Below are positions 51,988-62,586 of a stretch of 64,000 bases of DNA, in pieces; within the stretch, counting starts at the first letter, position 1; every line of letters begins with the position of its first letter. The position numbers and the translations under genes are program-made. Below the pieces are notes generated by a model that saw only the letters and a program-made list of their open reading frames with translations, did no database searches and was not told the DNA's origin. Source of the stretch: Paenarthrobacter ureafaciens (lineage in GTDB: Bacteria; Actinomycetota; Actinomycetes; Actinomycetales; Micrococcaceae); NCBI RefSeq assembly GCF_004028095.1, contig NZ_SBHM01000007.1, positions 2,542,001 through 2,606,000 on the forward strand, written 5' to 3'.

Positions 51988-52365
51988 GTGGGTGCTATTC
52001 GCCAGTGTTCAAGATCAGCCTGCCGCCAGTCAGCGGTAGCTACTTTGACGTACGTCTATGCCGAGTCGACCGCCGTTCTGGGCCCGTTGGCAACGTACGC
52101 CGAACCCCACGCCTATGACCTCTGTGCCCAGCATGCGGAAACGCTGACCGTCCCGCGGGGATGGGAAGTGCTTCGCCTGGCCATGCCGGGCACCCCGCCG
52201 CAGCCGGGCCCGGATGATCTGCTGGCCCTTGCGAACGCAGTGCGGGAAGCCGCATCCGCAGCACCGGAAAGCCCGTCCCGTACCCCGCGCACCCCGGTGG
52301 AACCGCCTGCCGCTGTTGAGGGCACCCGACGGGGACACCTGAGGGTCCTGCGCGAACCTTCCTGA
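51988..52365 (+). CDS. DUF3499 protein
   Basis: Conserved actinobacterial protein of 125 residues, unknown function. Its signature is RQCSRSACRQSAVATLTYVY, TAVLGPLATYAEPHAYDLCA and LTVPRGWEVLRL. Three cysteines and a His (CSRSAC, DLCAQH) resemble a zinc ribbon. GTG 51988 lies 8 nt after a good -10 element TAATCT (51974-51979) with no ribosome site, so the mRNA is probably leaderless. DUF3499 beside the metallopeptidase homologue and WhiB2 is conserved in mycobacteria. Confidence 0.87.
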   Translation: MGAIRQCSRSACRQSAVATLTYVYAESTAVLGPLATYAEPHAYDLCAQHAETLTVPRGWEVLRLAMPGTPPQPGPDDLLALANAVREAASAAPESPSRTPRTPVEPPAAVEGTRRGHLRVLREPS

Positions 52366-52496
52366 CCCGGCGGGCGGCCCGGGTCCGGAGCAATATTTCG
52401 CCGGCTCCGTGACGCTTAGTCCCGCGCGGTAGGCTGGAACCTGCAGAATAATCAGCCCGTGGCGCCATGCCCGGCGCCATCCAGGGAGCATTCACC

Positions 52497-52685
52497 ATGC
52501 CAAAGGTAAGTCCTGAACTGTTGTCCATCCTGCGTTGCCCGGTGACAGGGTCCGCGCTGGTGCAGGAAGGCGAGGAGCTCGTCTCCACCGAGGCGGACGC
52601 CGCCGGCAACAAGGTCCGTTACGGAATCGAAGACGGAATTCCCCTGCTCCTGCCGCCGGACCTTCTTCCGGCCGCCGACGCCTGA
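52497..52685 (+). CDS. Trm112-like zinc-ribbon protein
   Basis: Small 62-residue protein of the Trm112/YcaR (UPF0434) family. It has [21 protein letters not shown] and the C-terminal [12 protein letters not shown]. Only one cysteine remains, so it probably lacks a full zinc site. Eukaryotic Trm112 activates methyltransferases; the bacterial role is unsettled. Its place 44 nt upstream of ahcY (S-adenosylhomocysteine removal) is suggestive of methylation-linked function. AGGGAG precedes ATG 52497. Confidence 0.85.
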   Translation: MPKVSPELLSILRCPVTGSALVQEGEELVSTEADAAGNKVRYGIEDGIPLLLPPDLLPAADA

Positions 52686-52729
52686 TTCTCCCAAGACACG
52701 AATTCCACAAGGTACATCGAAGGACACCC

Positions 52730-54208
<1,479 letters not shown>

Positions 54209-54227
54209 GCCTTGTGACAAGAACTGG

Positions 54228-54261
54228 AAGGCCGGACACGCGAACCTGCGTGGCCGGCCTT
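54228..54261 (+). terminator. Terminator of ahcY
   Basis: AAGGCCGG (54228-54235) pairs with 54254-54261, and CACGC (54237-54241) with GCGTG (54248-54252), separated by one A/G mismatch, around a 6-nt loop. Only a short T run follows. A -10-like TAAAAT at 54267-54272 may start the next gene. Confidence 0.8.
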
Positions 54262-54315
54262 TCGGCTAAAATTGACTGTTCAGTAAAGCTGCCGGGGGAC
54301 AGGAAGACGGGAACC

Positions 54316-55533
54316 ATGACCGAAGTCGCAAAGCGGAAAACAGGCAAGGTCGTTGCCATCATCGGGATCTGCGCGGCCATCGCCGCCGGCGGAATCGGTG
54401 TGGCCACCGTCCCCGGCCTCCTGCCGGGCTCCGCCTCCAACGACGCCGGAACGGTGCAGTCGGCCGCTCCCGAGGCCAAGCCCGTTGAACTGGGCGTCAC
54501 TCCGCTCGATGGCGCAGTGGAGTGGAATCCGGTGGTCGGCCCGCAGGTGAAAGCCGTCAACGGGAAAATCAAGGATGTCCGCCTGGTTCCTGCCGACGGG
54601 GGCGCTCCCGTGCAAGGGAAGATCAGTCCGGACGGCAGCACCTGGACAACGCTGGAGGTCCTGAAGTTCAAGACCCAATACAACTACTCCTTCACGGTGG
54701 CTGACTCTGCCGGCAAGGAAACCACCAGAAACCAGACTTTCACCACCGTCTCGGCAGCCTATGAAGCGGATGCGTCCATCTACCCCCGCAACGGCACCGT
54801 GGCAGGTTCAGGGCAACCGATCGAGATCAACTTCAGTGAACCGGTCCTGGACAAGGCCGCCATGGAAAAGCGCGTTGCCATCACTGTCTCCTCGGGACAG
54901 CCGGTGGCGTGGCACTGGTACTCGGACAAGAAAGTGCGCATCCGGCCCGAAGCCTTCTGGGCCGCGGGAACCACTGTCACCGTGGACATGAAGCTCCTGG
55001 GCGTCGACTTCGGCAACGGAATGATCGGCAACGGGGATGTCACGTCCACCTTCACCACCGGTCCGCAGCGCATAGCCGTGGTTGACGACACCACCAAGAC
55101 CATGAACGTGTACATCGACGGCAAGCTGGCACACACAGCGCCGGTGTCCCTGGGCGGGGAGGACTGGCTCTCGCCCACGGGCTATGCGGTGATCATGGAG
55201 CAGGAACGCCACTCCAACTTCAACGCCGGGACCATCGGGCTGAAGCCGGGGGACAAGGGCTATTATCCGCCGCTGGTGGTGGAGTACGCCAACCGGCTGA
55301 CGTGGTCCGGCGTCTATGTTCACCAGGCTTTGGAAGCCGCCTGGGGTGCCATTGGACGCGCCAATGTGTCGCACGGTTGCGTGGGTCTCTTGCCTGAGGA
55401 TGCCGCCTGGTTCTTCAACAACATGAAGACCGGCGACGTCGTGCAGATCCTCAACACCGGCGCCCCCGCCGTCGAGCCGCTCGAAGGCTTCGGTGACTGG
55501 AATATTCCATGGGCAAGCTACGCCCAAAGGTAG
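54316..55533 (+). CDS. L,D-transpeptidase with Ig-like domains
   Basis: Wall cross-linking enzyme of 405 residues that forms 3-3 peptide links. An N-terminal anchor (about 12-32, VVAIIGICAAIAAGGIGVA) is followed by two Ig-like (Big_10 type) domains (about 55-250). The YkuD catalytic domain contains the motif SHGCVGLLPEDAAW with nucleophile Cys355 and upstream His in YVHQAL. The architecture is that of mycobacterial Ldt enzymes. ATG 54316 (MTEVAKRKTG) is chosen because the upstream frame runs through the ahcY terminator. Confidence 0.93.
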   Translation: MTEVAKRKTGKVVAIIGICAAIAAGGIGVATVPGLLPGSASNDAGTVQSAAPEAKPVELGVTPLDGAVEWNPVVGPQVKAVNGKIKDVRLVPADGGAPVQGKISPDGSTWTTLEVLKFKTQYNYSFTVADSAGKETTRNQTFTTVSAAYEADASIYPRNGTVAGSGQPIEINFSEPVLDKAAMEKRVAITVSSGQPVAWHWYSDKKVRIRPEAFWAAGTTVTVDMKLLGVDFGNGMIGNGDVTSTFTTGPQRIAVVDDTTKTMNVYIDGKLAHTAPVSLGGEDWLSPTGYAVIMEQERHSNFNAGTIGLKPGDKGYYPPLVVEYANRLTWSGVYVHQALEAAWGAIGRANVSHGCVGLLPEDAAWFFNNMKTGDVVQILNTGAPAVEPLEGFGDWNIPWASYAQR

Positions 55534-55545
55534 GACCAGGCAAAG

Positions 55546-56349
55546 TCAGCGCTCCGTGAACGGCAGCTTGCGGAGCCTTTCACCGGTGGCCAGATTGCGC
55601 TGCTCGGCACGCTTGAGCCGCTCGTACTCCCGGTTCCGGCGTTCGCCCAGGACTGCCCCGATGTAGTCTCCGGGCATGGTTCCTGCCGGCGGGGGCGGAG
55701 CCACATAGCTGGCAAGTTCGGAAGCCAAGGCAATGGCCATGTTGGTTCGCGATGCCGGCGCCATCCGATAAGCCTGTTGGACGAAGGTCGCCGCACGGCG
55801 CGCGGTATTGTCCGGGATACGCCCAATGTCGGCCATGGCCACCCACCCTTGAAGATACGGTGGCGCGGCAGGCAGGATACGCGGTTCCACAGGAACCCTC
55901 TGGCGAAGGGAGTATGTTCCGGCCACGATGTCACCCAACCGTTTGGACTTCTCGCTGAACAGCGCCACACCAATGGCGAGTCCACCAAACGTCACGTAGA
56001 TTTCGAGGAACCCGAGCAGCCCGCGGATAACCGCATGCCGGAACCGGATGGAACCGCCGTCGTCGCGGACAATGCGGAGTCCTGCGGCAAGCTTGCCCAG
56101 GGAACGACCACGGGTGAGGGTTTCCACCGTGACCGGGACGATGACGAACGAGAAAACGACGCAGGCCAGAATGATGGCCCGCGTTGCGGCCGCGTCCAGG
56201 TCCGGGGCGGCGAAGCCGACGAGGATGATCAGCAGGATGAGCAGTACGACGTTCGCGATGACGTCCAGGACCAGGCCCAGGGCGCGGGCGGCGAATGATG
56301 CTGGGCGCAGTTCAAGGACCACTGCCTCGCCTGTGACGATTGAACTCAA
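55546..56349 (-). CDS. RDD family membrane protein
   Basis: Membrane protein of 267 residues with an RDD domain (about 12-155): PASFAARALGLVLDVIAN near the N-terminus, GRSLGKLAAGLRIVRDDGG in the middle and KRLGDIVAGTYSLRQR at its end, with three or four helices. A hydrophilic C-terminal region of about 110 residues includes PAGTMPGDYIGAVLGERRNR. The start codon is TTG 56349. It is divergent from the SpoIIM gene, a pairing common in actinobacteria. Some RDD proteins are Na+/H+ antiporters; the role here is unknown. Confidence 0.87.
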   Translation of the reverse strand: MSSIVTGEAVVLELRPASFAARALGLVLDVIANVVLLILLIILVGFAAPDLDAAATRAIILACVVFSFVIVPVTVETLTRGRSLGKLAAGLRIVRDDGGSIRFRHAVIRGLLGFLEIYVTFGGLAIGVALFSEKSKRLGDIVAGTYSLRQRVPVEPRILPAAPPYLQGWVAMADIGRIPDNTARRAATFVQQAYRMAPASRTNMAIALASELASYVAPPPPAGTMPGDYIGAVLGERRNREYERLKRAEQRNLATGERLRKLPFTER

Positions 56350-56464
56350 CCGGGCGCCGCCTCTCTCGTAGCTTTTGCCCTGCGAAAGGCATGACCTGCC
56401 TTTGCTGCACTGAGTCTAACCGCGTCCCCGCTGCCGCGCGCGCGTCAGGGACTAGGGTGGAGCC

Positions 56465-57460
56465 GTGGACATCGATGCCTTCTCAGCCGTGAACGGGAGC
56501 AAATGGTCCAGGCTTACTTACCTGGCCCATAAACGGCGGCTGACCGGGGAAGAGGCCGACGAGTTGCTGCGGCTGTACCAAACCGTGTCAGCGCACCTGT
56601 CGCTGATCCGTTCCGTGGCGCCGGAATCGGCCTTGTCGTCGTCCCTGTCCGCAGCCTTGGCCCAGGCACGTACCCGGTTTACAGGGGCCAGGTCCAACTT
56701 CATGGAAGACCTGGCCCGCTTCTTTGTGATCGCGTTGCCTGCGGCTTTCTACCGGATCCGCTGGCTGACCGTGTGGTGCGGACTTTTCTTCCTGGCGGTG
56801 GGTGGGGCGTATGCGTTGTGGATCGGTACCTCGCCGGAGGCCTTGCGGGCGGTATTCGGCAGCGACGACAATATCCGCCGGTACGTCGAGGACGACTTCA
56901 TCGACTACTATTCCGAAAACCCCGCAGCATCATTCGCCGGCGCCGTGTGGACCAACAACGCCTGGATCTCCGCGCAGGCTGTTGCCTTCGGCATCACCGG
57001 ATTCTGGGTGCCCATGATCCTCTTCCTCAACGCCCAGGCGGTAGGAGCCGCGGCCGGAGTCTTCGTGGCGACCGGGAAGCTGGACATCTTCTTCAGCTAC
57101 ATCCTTCCGCATGGCCTGATGGAACTGACGGCCGTCTTCATTGCATGCGCAGCCGGATTAAGGATCTTCTGGGCCATGGTCCAGCCGGGCCCGAGAACCC
57201 GGCTCCAGGCTGTTGCGGAGGAAGGCCGCTCCTTGGTGACCGTTGCGCTGGGACTGGTTCTGGTGCTGCTTGTCTCCGGCGTCGTAGAAGCATTCGTGAC
57301 GCCCAGCCCTTTGCCGGTGTGGGCGAAGATCACCATTGGGGCGATGGTCCTCGCCGCCTACTGGGTGTACGCACTGCTGCTGGGCGGACGTGCCTTCCGC
57401 GCCGGGGAAACGGGAGACCTGGAAACGAACGACGCCGGATACCGGGGCATAGCTGCGTAG
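56465..57460 (+). CDS. SpoIIM (stage II sporulation protein M)-like membrane protein
   Basis: Polytopic membrane protein of 331 residues. A cytoplasmic N-terminus (about 1-85) with LAHKRRLTGEEADELLRLYQ precedes about six helices, including the conserved NNAWISAQAVAFGITGFWVP and SYILPHGLMELTAVFIACAAG. In non-sporulating actinobacteria these proteins go with RDD, DUF58 and MoxR genes; only RDD is present here. Start GTG 56465 follows GGAGCC. Confidence 0.87.
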   Translation: MDIDAFSAVNGSKWSRLTYLAHKRRLTGEEADELLRLYQTVSAHLSLIRSVAPESALSSSLSAALAQARTRFTGARSNFMEDLARFFVIALPAAFYRIRWLTVWCGLFFLAVGGAYALWIGTSPEALRAVFGSDDNIRRYVEDDFIDYYSENPAASFAGAVWTNNAWISAQAVAFGITGFWVPMILFLNAQAVGAAAGVFVATGKLDIFFSYILPHGLMELTAVFIACAAGLRIFWAMVQPGPRTRLQAVAEEGRSLVTVALGLVLVLLVSGVVEAFVTPSPLPVWAKITIGAMVLAAYWVYALLLGGRAFRAGETGDLETNDAGYRGIAA

Positions 57461-57599
57461 GCACCTTACAGTTACGTTTCAATCTTGCCGACGGCGGGGT
57501 GGCTCCTGTTTCGGTGCAAGGGCGGACTGTAGGCTCGAATGCAGACAAGAATCCGGCAGCACGCAGTGGCCGGTCGATGCCTACGGAAGTGAAACCGCT

Positions 57600-58790
57600 G
57601 TGAGCGACAAGAGCCCGAAACCACAAGAACCGGACACGGACGTCCACGACGATCCCGATGAACCGGCCTTCGAATGGATGAAGCCCGCATCGTCCGGCGC
57701 CACGTCGGCTGCGGGGAACTCCGCCCCAGCCGATGCAGCTACTAAAGCCCAGCCGGCGTCCTCGGCCCCGACTGGATCCCAACCCGAAAGCCGCACTGGA
57801 TCCCAGCCCGCGGCCCCGACTGGAACCCAGCCCGAAAGCCGCGCCGGCCGCAAGGCGGCCGAAGCTGCAGAAACCGAGCCCGAGCCCCCGCTGTTCGCAG
57901 GTTCTTCCCCTGCCGGCAAACCAACCGGCGGCGCGTCGCACTCGGAGCCGTTACCGACGTCGGCCCTTCAGGTCCGTCCGCCCGAAGAGGAAGTTGCCCG
58001 CCGCAACGCAGAGCGCGAGCAAGCGGCCAAGGTGAAGCCGCTGGCGCCCCGCATCTTCCAAGTGCTGCTCGCGATTTTCTTCCCCATCATCTTGCTGGTG
58101 CTTGCCGTCCGTGCAGTAGCCAGCCCCCTGTTCCTCTGGATCGAGTACAACCGGCCGGGTTTCCCCGGGGACGGCTACGGGTTCAGCACCGAAGACCGCA
58201 TGACCTACGGCTCCTATGCAGTGGACTACCTCAGCAACTGGGCGGGTCCGCGGTACCTGGGCGGCCTGGTCCATGAGGACGGCAACCAGCTGTTCAAGGA
58301 CTCCGAAGTTTCACACATGGCCGACGTCAAGCTGGTCATCCTGTCTTCCTTCGGGGCCGGCCTCCTGCTGATCATCCTGAGCTTCATCGCCATCATGTAC
58401 CTCCGGAAGAAGAGCGACGGCGGTGTCCGCCGCGGCCTGTTCGCCGGCTCGATCGTCACGCTGGTGATCATCATCGGTCTTGCCGTGTTGGCTGTCCTGA
58501 GCTGGCAGCAGTTCTTCACCGAGTTCCACCGCATCTTCTTCGCCAGCGGCACGTGGACTTTCTCGCTCGAGGATACGCTCATCCGCCTCTTCCCCGGCCA
58601 GTTCTGGGTTGACGCCGGAATCGTCATCGGCGCCCTGGTGTTCCTGGCAGCCACGGTGACCTTCATCCTGACGTGGCCCACACGCCGTCGTCGCGGTCTG
58701 GGAGCCAAATCGGCGGATGCCAACGAATCTGCCGATGTTGAGGCCGAGGCTGCAGACCCCACCAAGGATTCAGCAACCACCAAGCGGTAA
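57600..58790 (+). CDS. TIGR01906 (DUF1461) family integral membrane protein
   Basis: Membrane protein of 396 residues. The first ~140 residues are low-complexity, Ser/Ala/Pro/Glu-rich, with a short internal repeat. Helices lie at about 157-180, 245-265, 285-305 and 345-365. The extracytoplasmic loop has the family blocks RMTYGSYAVDYLSN and HMADVKLVI. The family is of unknown function in Firmicutes and Actinobacteria. GTG 57600 is 139 nt after the SpoIIM gene. The DNA for the N-terminus contains a direct repeat, so length may vary among strains. Confidence 0.83.
   Translation: MSDKSPKPQEPDTDVHDDPDEPAFEWMKPASSGATSAAGNSAPADAATKAQPASSAPTGSQPESRTGSQPAAPTGTQPESRAGRKAAEAAETEPEPPLFAGSSPAGKPTGGASHSEPLPTSALQVRPPEEEVARRNAEREQAAKVKPLAPRIFQVLLAIFFPIILLVLAVRAVASPLFLWIEYNRPGFPGDGYGFSTEDRMTYGSYAVDYLSNWAGPRYLGGLVHEDGNQLFKDSEVSHMADVKLVILSSFGAGLLLIILSFIAIMYLRKKSDGGVRRGLFAGSIVTLVIIIGLAVLAVLSWQQFFTEFHRIFFASGTWTFSLEDTLIRLFPGQFWVDAGIVIGALVFLAATVTFILTWPTRRRRGLGAKSADANESADVEAEAADPTKDSATTKR
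57764..57842 (+). repeat. In-frame direct repeat in the TIGR01906 gene
   Basis: Two 31-bp copies (57764-57794 and 57812-57842) differ at two bases and encode APTGSQPESR and APTGTQPESR. A shorter third copy lies between them. The repeat is in the disordered N-terminus and could change length by slippage. Confidence 0.8.
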
Positions 58791-58813
58791 GACTGCGTTC
58801 AGCGCAGGTGGCG

Positions 58814-60646
58814 CTACTTTGCGTAGAGCTTCTCCACCAGCTTGGCGAAGTCGTTCGTCACCACATCGCGCTTCAGCTTCAGCGACGGCGTGAGGTGGCC
58901 TGATTCTTCGGTGAGTTCGCTGGTGATGAAGTCGAACTTCCGGATGGACTCTGCGGCGGACACCAGCCTGTTGGCTTCATCAACGGCGGACTGCACTTCA
59001 GCGCGGACCCGCGGGTCTGTGGATGCTTCCTGGAGGGACAGCGCACCGAGCTTGTTCTCCGCGCACCAATCCGCAAGTCCTTCAGGATCGAGGGCGATCA
59101 ATGCGGCAACGAACGGCTTTCCATCGCCGACGACCACTGCCTGGCCCACCAGTTGGTGTTCACGGAGCTTCTCCTCCAGCGGTGCCGGGGCGATGTTCTT
59201 GCCACCGGCAGTGACCAGCAGGTCCTTCTTGCGGCCGGTGATGGTGAGGAACCCGTCCTGGTCGAGCTCGCCGAGGTCTCCCGTGCGGAAGAACCCGTCG
59301 ACGAACGCTGCCTCCGTGGCGGCCGGGTTGTTGTGGTAACCCTTGAAGACGCCGATGCCCTTCACCAGGATTTCTCCGTCGGAGGCTATCCGGATGGTGG
59401 TCCCGGGGAGTGGAATGCCTACGGTGCCGATGCGGAACATGCTGGGTGTGTTGACCGTGCAGGGGGCAGTGGTTTCGGTCAGCCCGTAGCCTTCCAGGAC
59501 GGGAACGCCGGCACCATGGAAGAAATGGTTCTCCCGAAGGCTGAGCGGGCTTGCACCGGAGACCGTGTAGCCTACGGCCCCGCCAAAGACCTCGCGGACC
59601 TTGGGGTAGAGGAGCTTGTTGAACACTGCATGCTTGGCGCGCAACGTCCAGCCGGGCCCGGTGCCCTGCCCGCGCGAGGCGAGGTCCGCCGCCGTCGAAT
59701 ACTCCACAGCCGTTGACGACGCCGCGGCGAAGAGCCGTCCTTTGCCGCTCATGGCAGCCTTGTGCCCGGCTCCTGCGTAGACCTTTTCGAAGATGCGGGG
59801 GACAGCCAGCAGGAACGTCGGTTTGAAGGCGCCGAGGTCATCCATCAACCCGCTCGCTCCTGCGCTGTGGCCCATGGTGATCCCGCCGGTCATTGAGACC
59901 ACCTGCACTGCCCGCGCCAGGACATGGGCCAACGGCAGGAACATCAGGGTTCTTGCCCCCGGCTGCATGAGCAGTTCAGGCAGGAAGGGAATGACGTTGC
60001 GGGTGATGCGGACAAAGTTGCCATGGGTGATTTCGCAACCCTTTGGCCTGCCCGTGGTGCCGGAGGTGTAGACAATCGATGCGACATCGGCAAGGTTCGC
60101 GGCGCTGCGTTGCCGTTCCAGCTCAGTGTCGGTGATGCCGGTCCCGACGGCGGATACGCTGGTCAGGTGCGGTGCCTCACCTTCGTGTTCCATGCGGATG
60201 ATGGTGACCAGGTCATCACCCAGGGCGGCCGACTTGTCCACCACAGACCGGACCAGTTCAGCCTTGGCTGTGTCCTCGACGAAGACGCGGCGGGCTCCGG
60301 AGTCCACCAGGATCCATTCGATCTGGCCTGCCGATGACGTCTCGTAAATAGGAACGGTGACCCCGCCGGCCATCCAAATGGCGAAATCCACCAGCGTCCA
60401 CTCAAAGCTGGAGCGGGAGAGGACAGCCACCGGATCTCCGGGGTTGAGCCCTCCTGCAATCAAGCCCTTGGCGAGTGCGCTGACGTCGGCCAGGAACCGG
60501 GATGCCGTGACGTTCAACCAGCCGTTGGGTGTCTTGTGGGCATAGAGGATGCCGAAGGGATCTTTGGTGCACCGTTCCAGGAGGAGGTCCGTGACGTTGC
60601 TGTCCTCATCGGCCTCCACCAGAAGCTCTGTGCTTGCTTCCCTCAC
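58814..60646 (-). CDS. AMP-dependent long-chain acyl-CoA ligase (FadD15-like)
   Basis: ANL-superfamily ligase of 610 residues, activating fatty acids to acyl-CoA through an acyl-adenylate. It has the P-loop SIVYTSGTTGRPKGCEITH, GYGLTETTAPCTVN, FRTGDLGELDQDGFLTITGR and KKDLLVTAGGKNIAPAPLEE. Length and motifs fit the membrane-associated FadD15 type used for lipid synthesis and turnover. Start GTG with GAGGAGGG upstream. It lies 64 nt downstream of the PMT gene and could be co-transcribed with it. Confidence 0.93.
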   Translation of the reverse strand: MREASTELLVEADEDSNVTDLLLERCTKDPFGILYAHKTPNGWLNVTASRFLADVSALAKGLIAGGLNPGDPVAVLSRSSFEWTLVDFAIWMAGGVTVPIYETSSAGQIEWILVDSGARRVFVEDTAKAELVRSVVDKSAALGDDLVTIIRMEHEGEAPHLTSVSAVGTGITDTELERQRSAANLADVASIVYTSGTTGRPKGCEITHGNFVRITRNVIPFLPELLMQPGARTLMFLPLAHVLARAVQVVSMTGGITMGHSAGASGLMDDLGAFKPTFLLAVPRIFEKVYAGAGHKAAMSGKGRLFAAASSTAVEYSTAADLASRGQGTGPGWTLRAKHAVFNKLLYPKVREVFGGAVGYTVSGASPLSLRENHFFHGAGVPVLEGYGLTETTAPCTVNTPSMFRIGTVGIPLPGTTIRIASDGEILVKGIGVFKGYHNNPAATEAAFVDGFFRTGDLGELDQDGFLTITGRKKDLLVTAGGKNIAPAPLEEKLREHQLVGQAVVVGDGKPFVAALIALDPEGLADWCAENKLGALSLQEASTDPRVRAEVQSAVDEANRLVSAAESIRKFDFITSELTEESGHLTPSLKLKRDVVTNDFAKLVEKLYAK

Positions 60647-60710
60647 GACCCTCCTCGCTTCCTGGGCTTGGCTGTGTGCCGTTGCCCGCGCATTTCTTCC
60701 ATGGATCAGC

Positions 60711-62516
60711 CTAAATCCATGAAGGCATCCACATCCTCATCCGCCAGTCCTGGTAACTGATGACCTCTGCGGTCAGGACGGGGTAGAAGAATGCCGTGGC
60801 AATCACAGCGAGCATCACCACGAGACCCACGACGTACAGCCCTGAGCGGCGCCGCCAGGGTGGATCGTTGCTCCGCCCCAGCGCCAGGCCGAGGACGTAG
60901 GTGAGGGCAAGGACCAGGAAGGGCTCGAAGGACACTGCATAGAAGACGAACATGGTGCGTTCCGGATACATGAACCACGGGAGATAGCCTGCGGCAACCC
61001 CGGCCAGGATGGCTCCGGCACGCCAGTCACGCCGGCCCGCCCACCAAAAAAGAAGGATGACCAGGGCAATGGTTCCGCCCCACCACACGACGGGGTTTCC
61101 GACTGGAAGGATCGCCGAGGAGCACGTTTCAACGACGCAACCGGACGTGCCCTGCTTGGGGGCCTGGTAGTAGAAGGACGTGGGCCGGCCCATCACCAGC
61201 CACGTCCAGGGACTCGATTCGTAAGGGTGGTCCGAGCTGAGGCCCTGATGGAACTTGTACGCCTCCAGGTGGTAGTGCGCCAGGGAGCGAATCGGGTTGG
61301 GCAGCCAGTCCCAGCCGGGCGACGGGTTGGTGGCAGCCCATTGGCGGTAATAGGCGTCCTTGGACAGGAACCACCCGGTCCAGGTGGCCACGTACGTCAC
61401 GCACGCGACGGGGATGAGGGTGAAGAACGCCGCGATGCCGTCCTTGATGATCGCCGCGCTGGCCCAGCTCCGGATTCCTGCAATCCTGCGGGCACTCATG
61501 TCCCAAAAGACCGTCATCAGACCGAACACGGCCACGAAGGAGAGCGCGGACCACTTGGTGCCCACCGCCAAGCCGAGGCAAAGGCCCGCCACCAGGCGCC
61601 ACCAACGCATTCCCAGCCATGGACCGGAGAGGAGCTGAAGCGGGGATGGCACCCCGCCGGGCGAAGCAGCCGCTTGCGCGGCGAGCCGGGAAGCCAGACG
61701 ACGGCGGCCGTCGTCGCGGTCCAACAGCAAGGCGCCGAACGCCGCCAGGATCCAGAAGGCCAGGAAAATATCCAGCAAGGATGTCCTGGAGAGCACCAGG
61801 TGGTGGCCGTCCACTGCAAGCAGCACTCCGGCAACCAAACCGAGGGTGTGGGAGCGGAAGAGCTTGAGCGCGATCAGGGACACCAGGAAAACCGTCAGTG
61901 TTCCGATGAGAGCCGCCCCGAAGCGCCACCCTAAGGGGTTGTCTGCTCCGAACAGCCACATGCCGAACGCAATCATCCACTTGCCCACAGGCGGGTGGAC
62001 TACATACTCAGGACTGTTCAGGAGGACGTCGGGGTTACCCGCGTTGAAGGAATCATTGGCCTTGGCCGGCCAGCTCCGTTCGTAGCCACTCACCAGGTAG
62101 GAGTAGGCGTCCTTGACGTAGTAGGTCTCATCGAACACGAGGCTGTGCGGAACCTCAAGGCGGACGAAGCGGAGTACGCCGGCCAGGACGGCGGTCAGGG
62201 CAGGGATGAGCCAGAACCAGAGACGCAACGACGGCGGGTAGTCCCGCCAGCTGTGAATGCCGCCAATGAGGCGGTTCCGGAGGCTCTTTGAGGTGAAGGC
62301 TTCAGCCGGCCGTGCAATCCAGGATTGCCGCTCCAGCCCGCGCGGCTTAAGGCGGGCGTCCTTTCGGTGGTTTTGCGGGAGCTCCCAAGTAGTCAGTTCC
62401 CTTACCGGTTCTTTTGTGTCAGCGGCCGCCGTTCCGTCGGTGTCCCGGGAGGGGACCGGCGTCTCGGCAGTTCCGGAATCGGTGGCAGGAACGGACGACT
62501 GGTTCACCCGCCCCAT
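60711..62516 (-). CDS. pmt: Protein O-mannosyltransferase (dolichyl-phosphate-mannose type, GT39)
   Basis: Polytopic GT-C enzyme of 601 residues that transfers mannose from polyprenyl-phosphomannose to Ser/Thr of exported proteins. The catalytic Asp129-Glu130 motif is in SLVFDETYYVKDAY; HPPVGKWMIAFG and SRTSLLDIFLAFW are further PMT signatures. About 11 helices are present, after an ~95-residue cytoplasmic extension. ATG 62516 has AAAGG 5 nt upstream; longer in-frame starts would run into rsmI. The divergent pmt/rsmI pair matches Rv1002c/Rv1003. Confidence 0.94.
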   Translation of the reverse strand: MGRVNQSSVPATDSGTAETPVPSRDTDGTAAADTKEPVRELTTWELPQNHRKDARLKPRGLERQSWIARPAEAFTSKSLRNRLIGGIHSWRDYPPSLRLWFWLIPALTAVLAGVLRFVRLEVPHSLVFDETYYVKDAYSYLVSGYERSWPAKANDSFNAGNPDVLLNSPEYVVHPPVGKWMIAFGMWLFGADNPLGWRFGAALIGTLTVFLVSLIALKLFRSHTLGLVAGVLLAVDGHHLVLSRTSLLDIFLAFWILAAFGALLLDRDDGRRRLASRLAAQAAASPGGVPSPLQLLSGPWLGMRWWRLVAGLCLGLAVGTKWSALSFVAVFGLMTVFWDMSARRIAGIRSWASAAIIKDGIAAFFTLIPVACVTYVATWTGWFLSKDAYYRQWAATNPSPGWDWLPNPIRSLAHYHLEAYKFHQGLSSDHPYESSPWTWLVMGRPTSFYYQAPKQGTSGCVVETCSSAILPVGNPVVWWGGTIALVILLFWWAGRRDWRAGAILAGVAAGYLPWFMYPERTMFVFYAVSFEPFLVLALTYVLGLALGRSNDPPWRRRSGLYVVGLVVMLAVIATAFFYPVLTAEVISYQDWRMRMWMPSWI

Positions 62517-62586
62517 GCTACCTTTCCGTCCTTGGGAGAAACCGGAACTGCCTTTGAACGGCTGGCCGGGGCAGTAGGCTTGGCAA

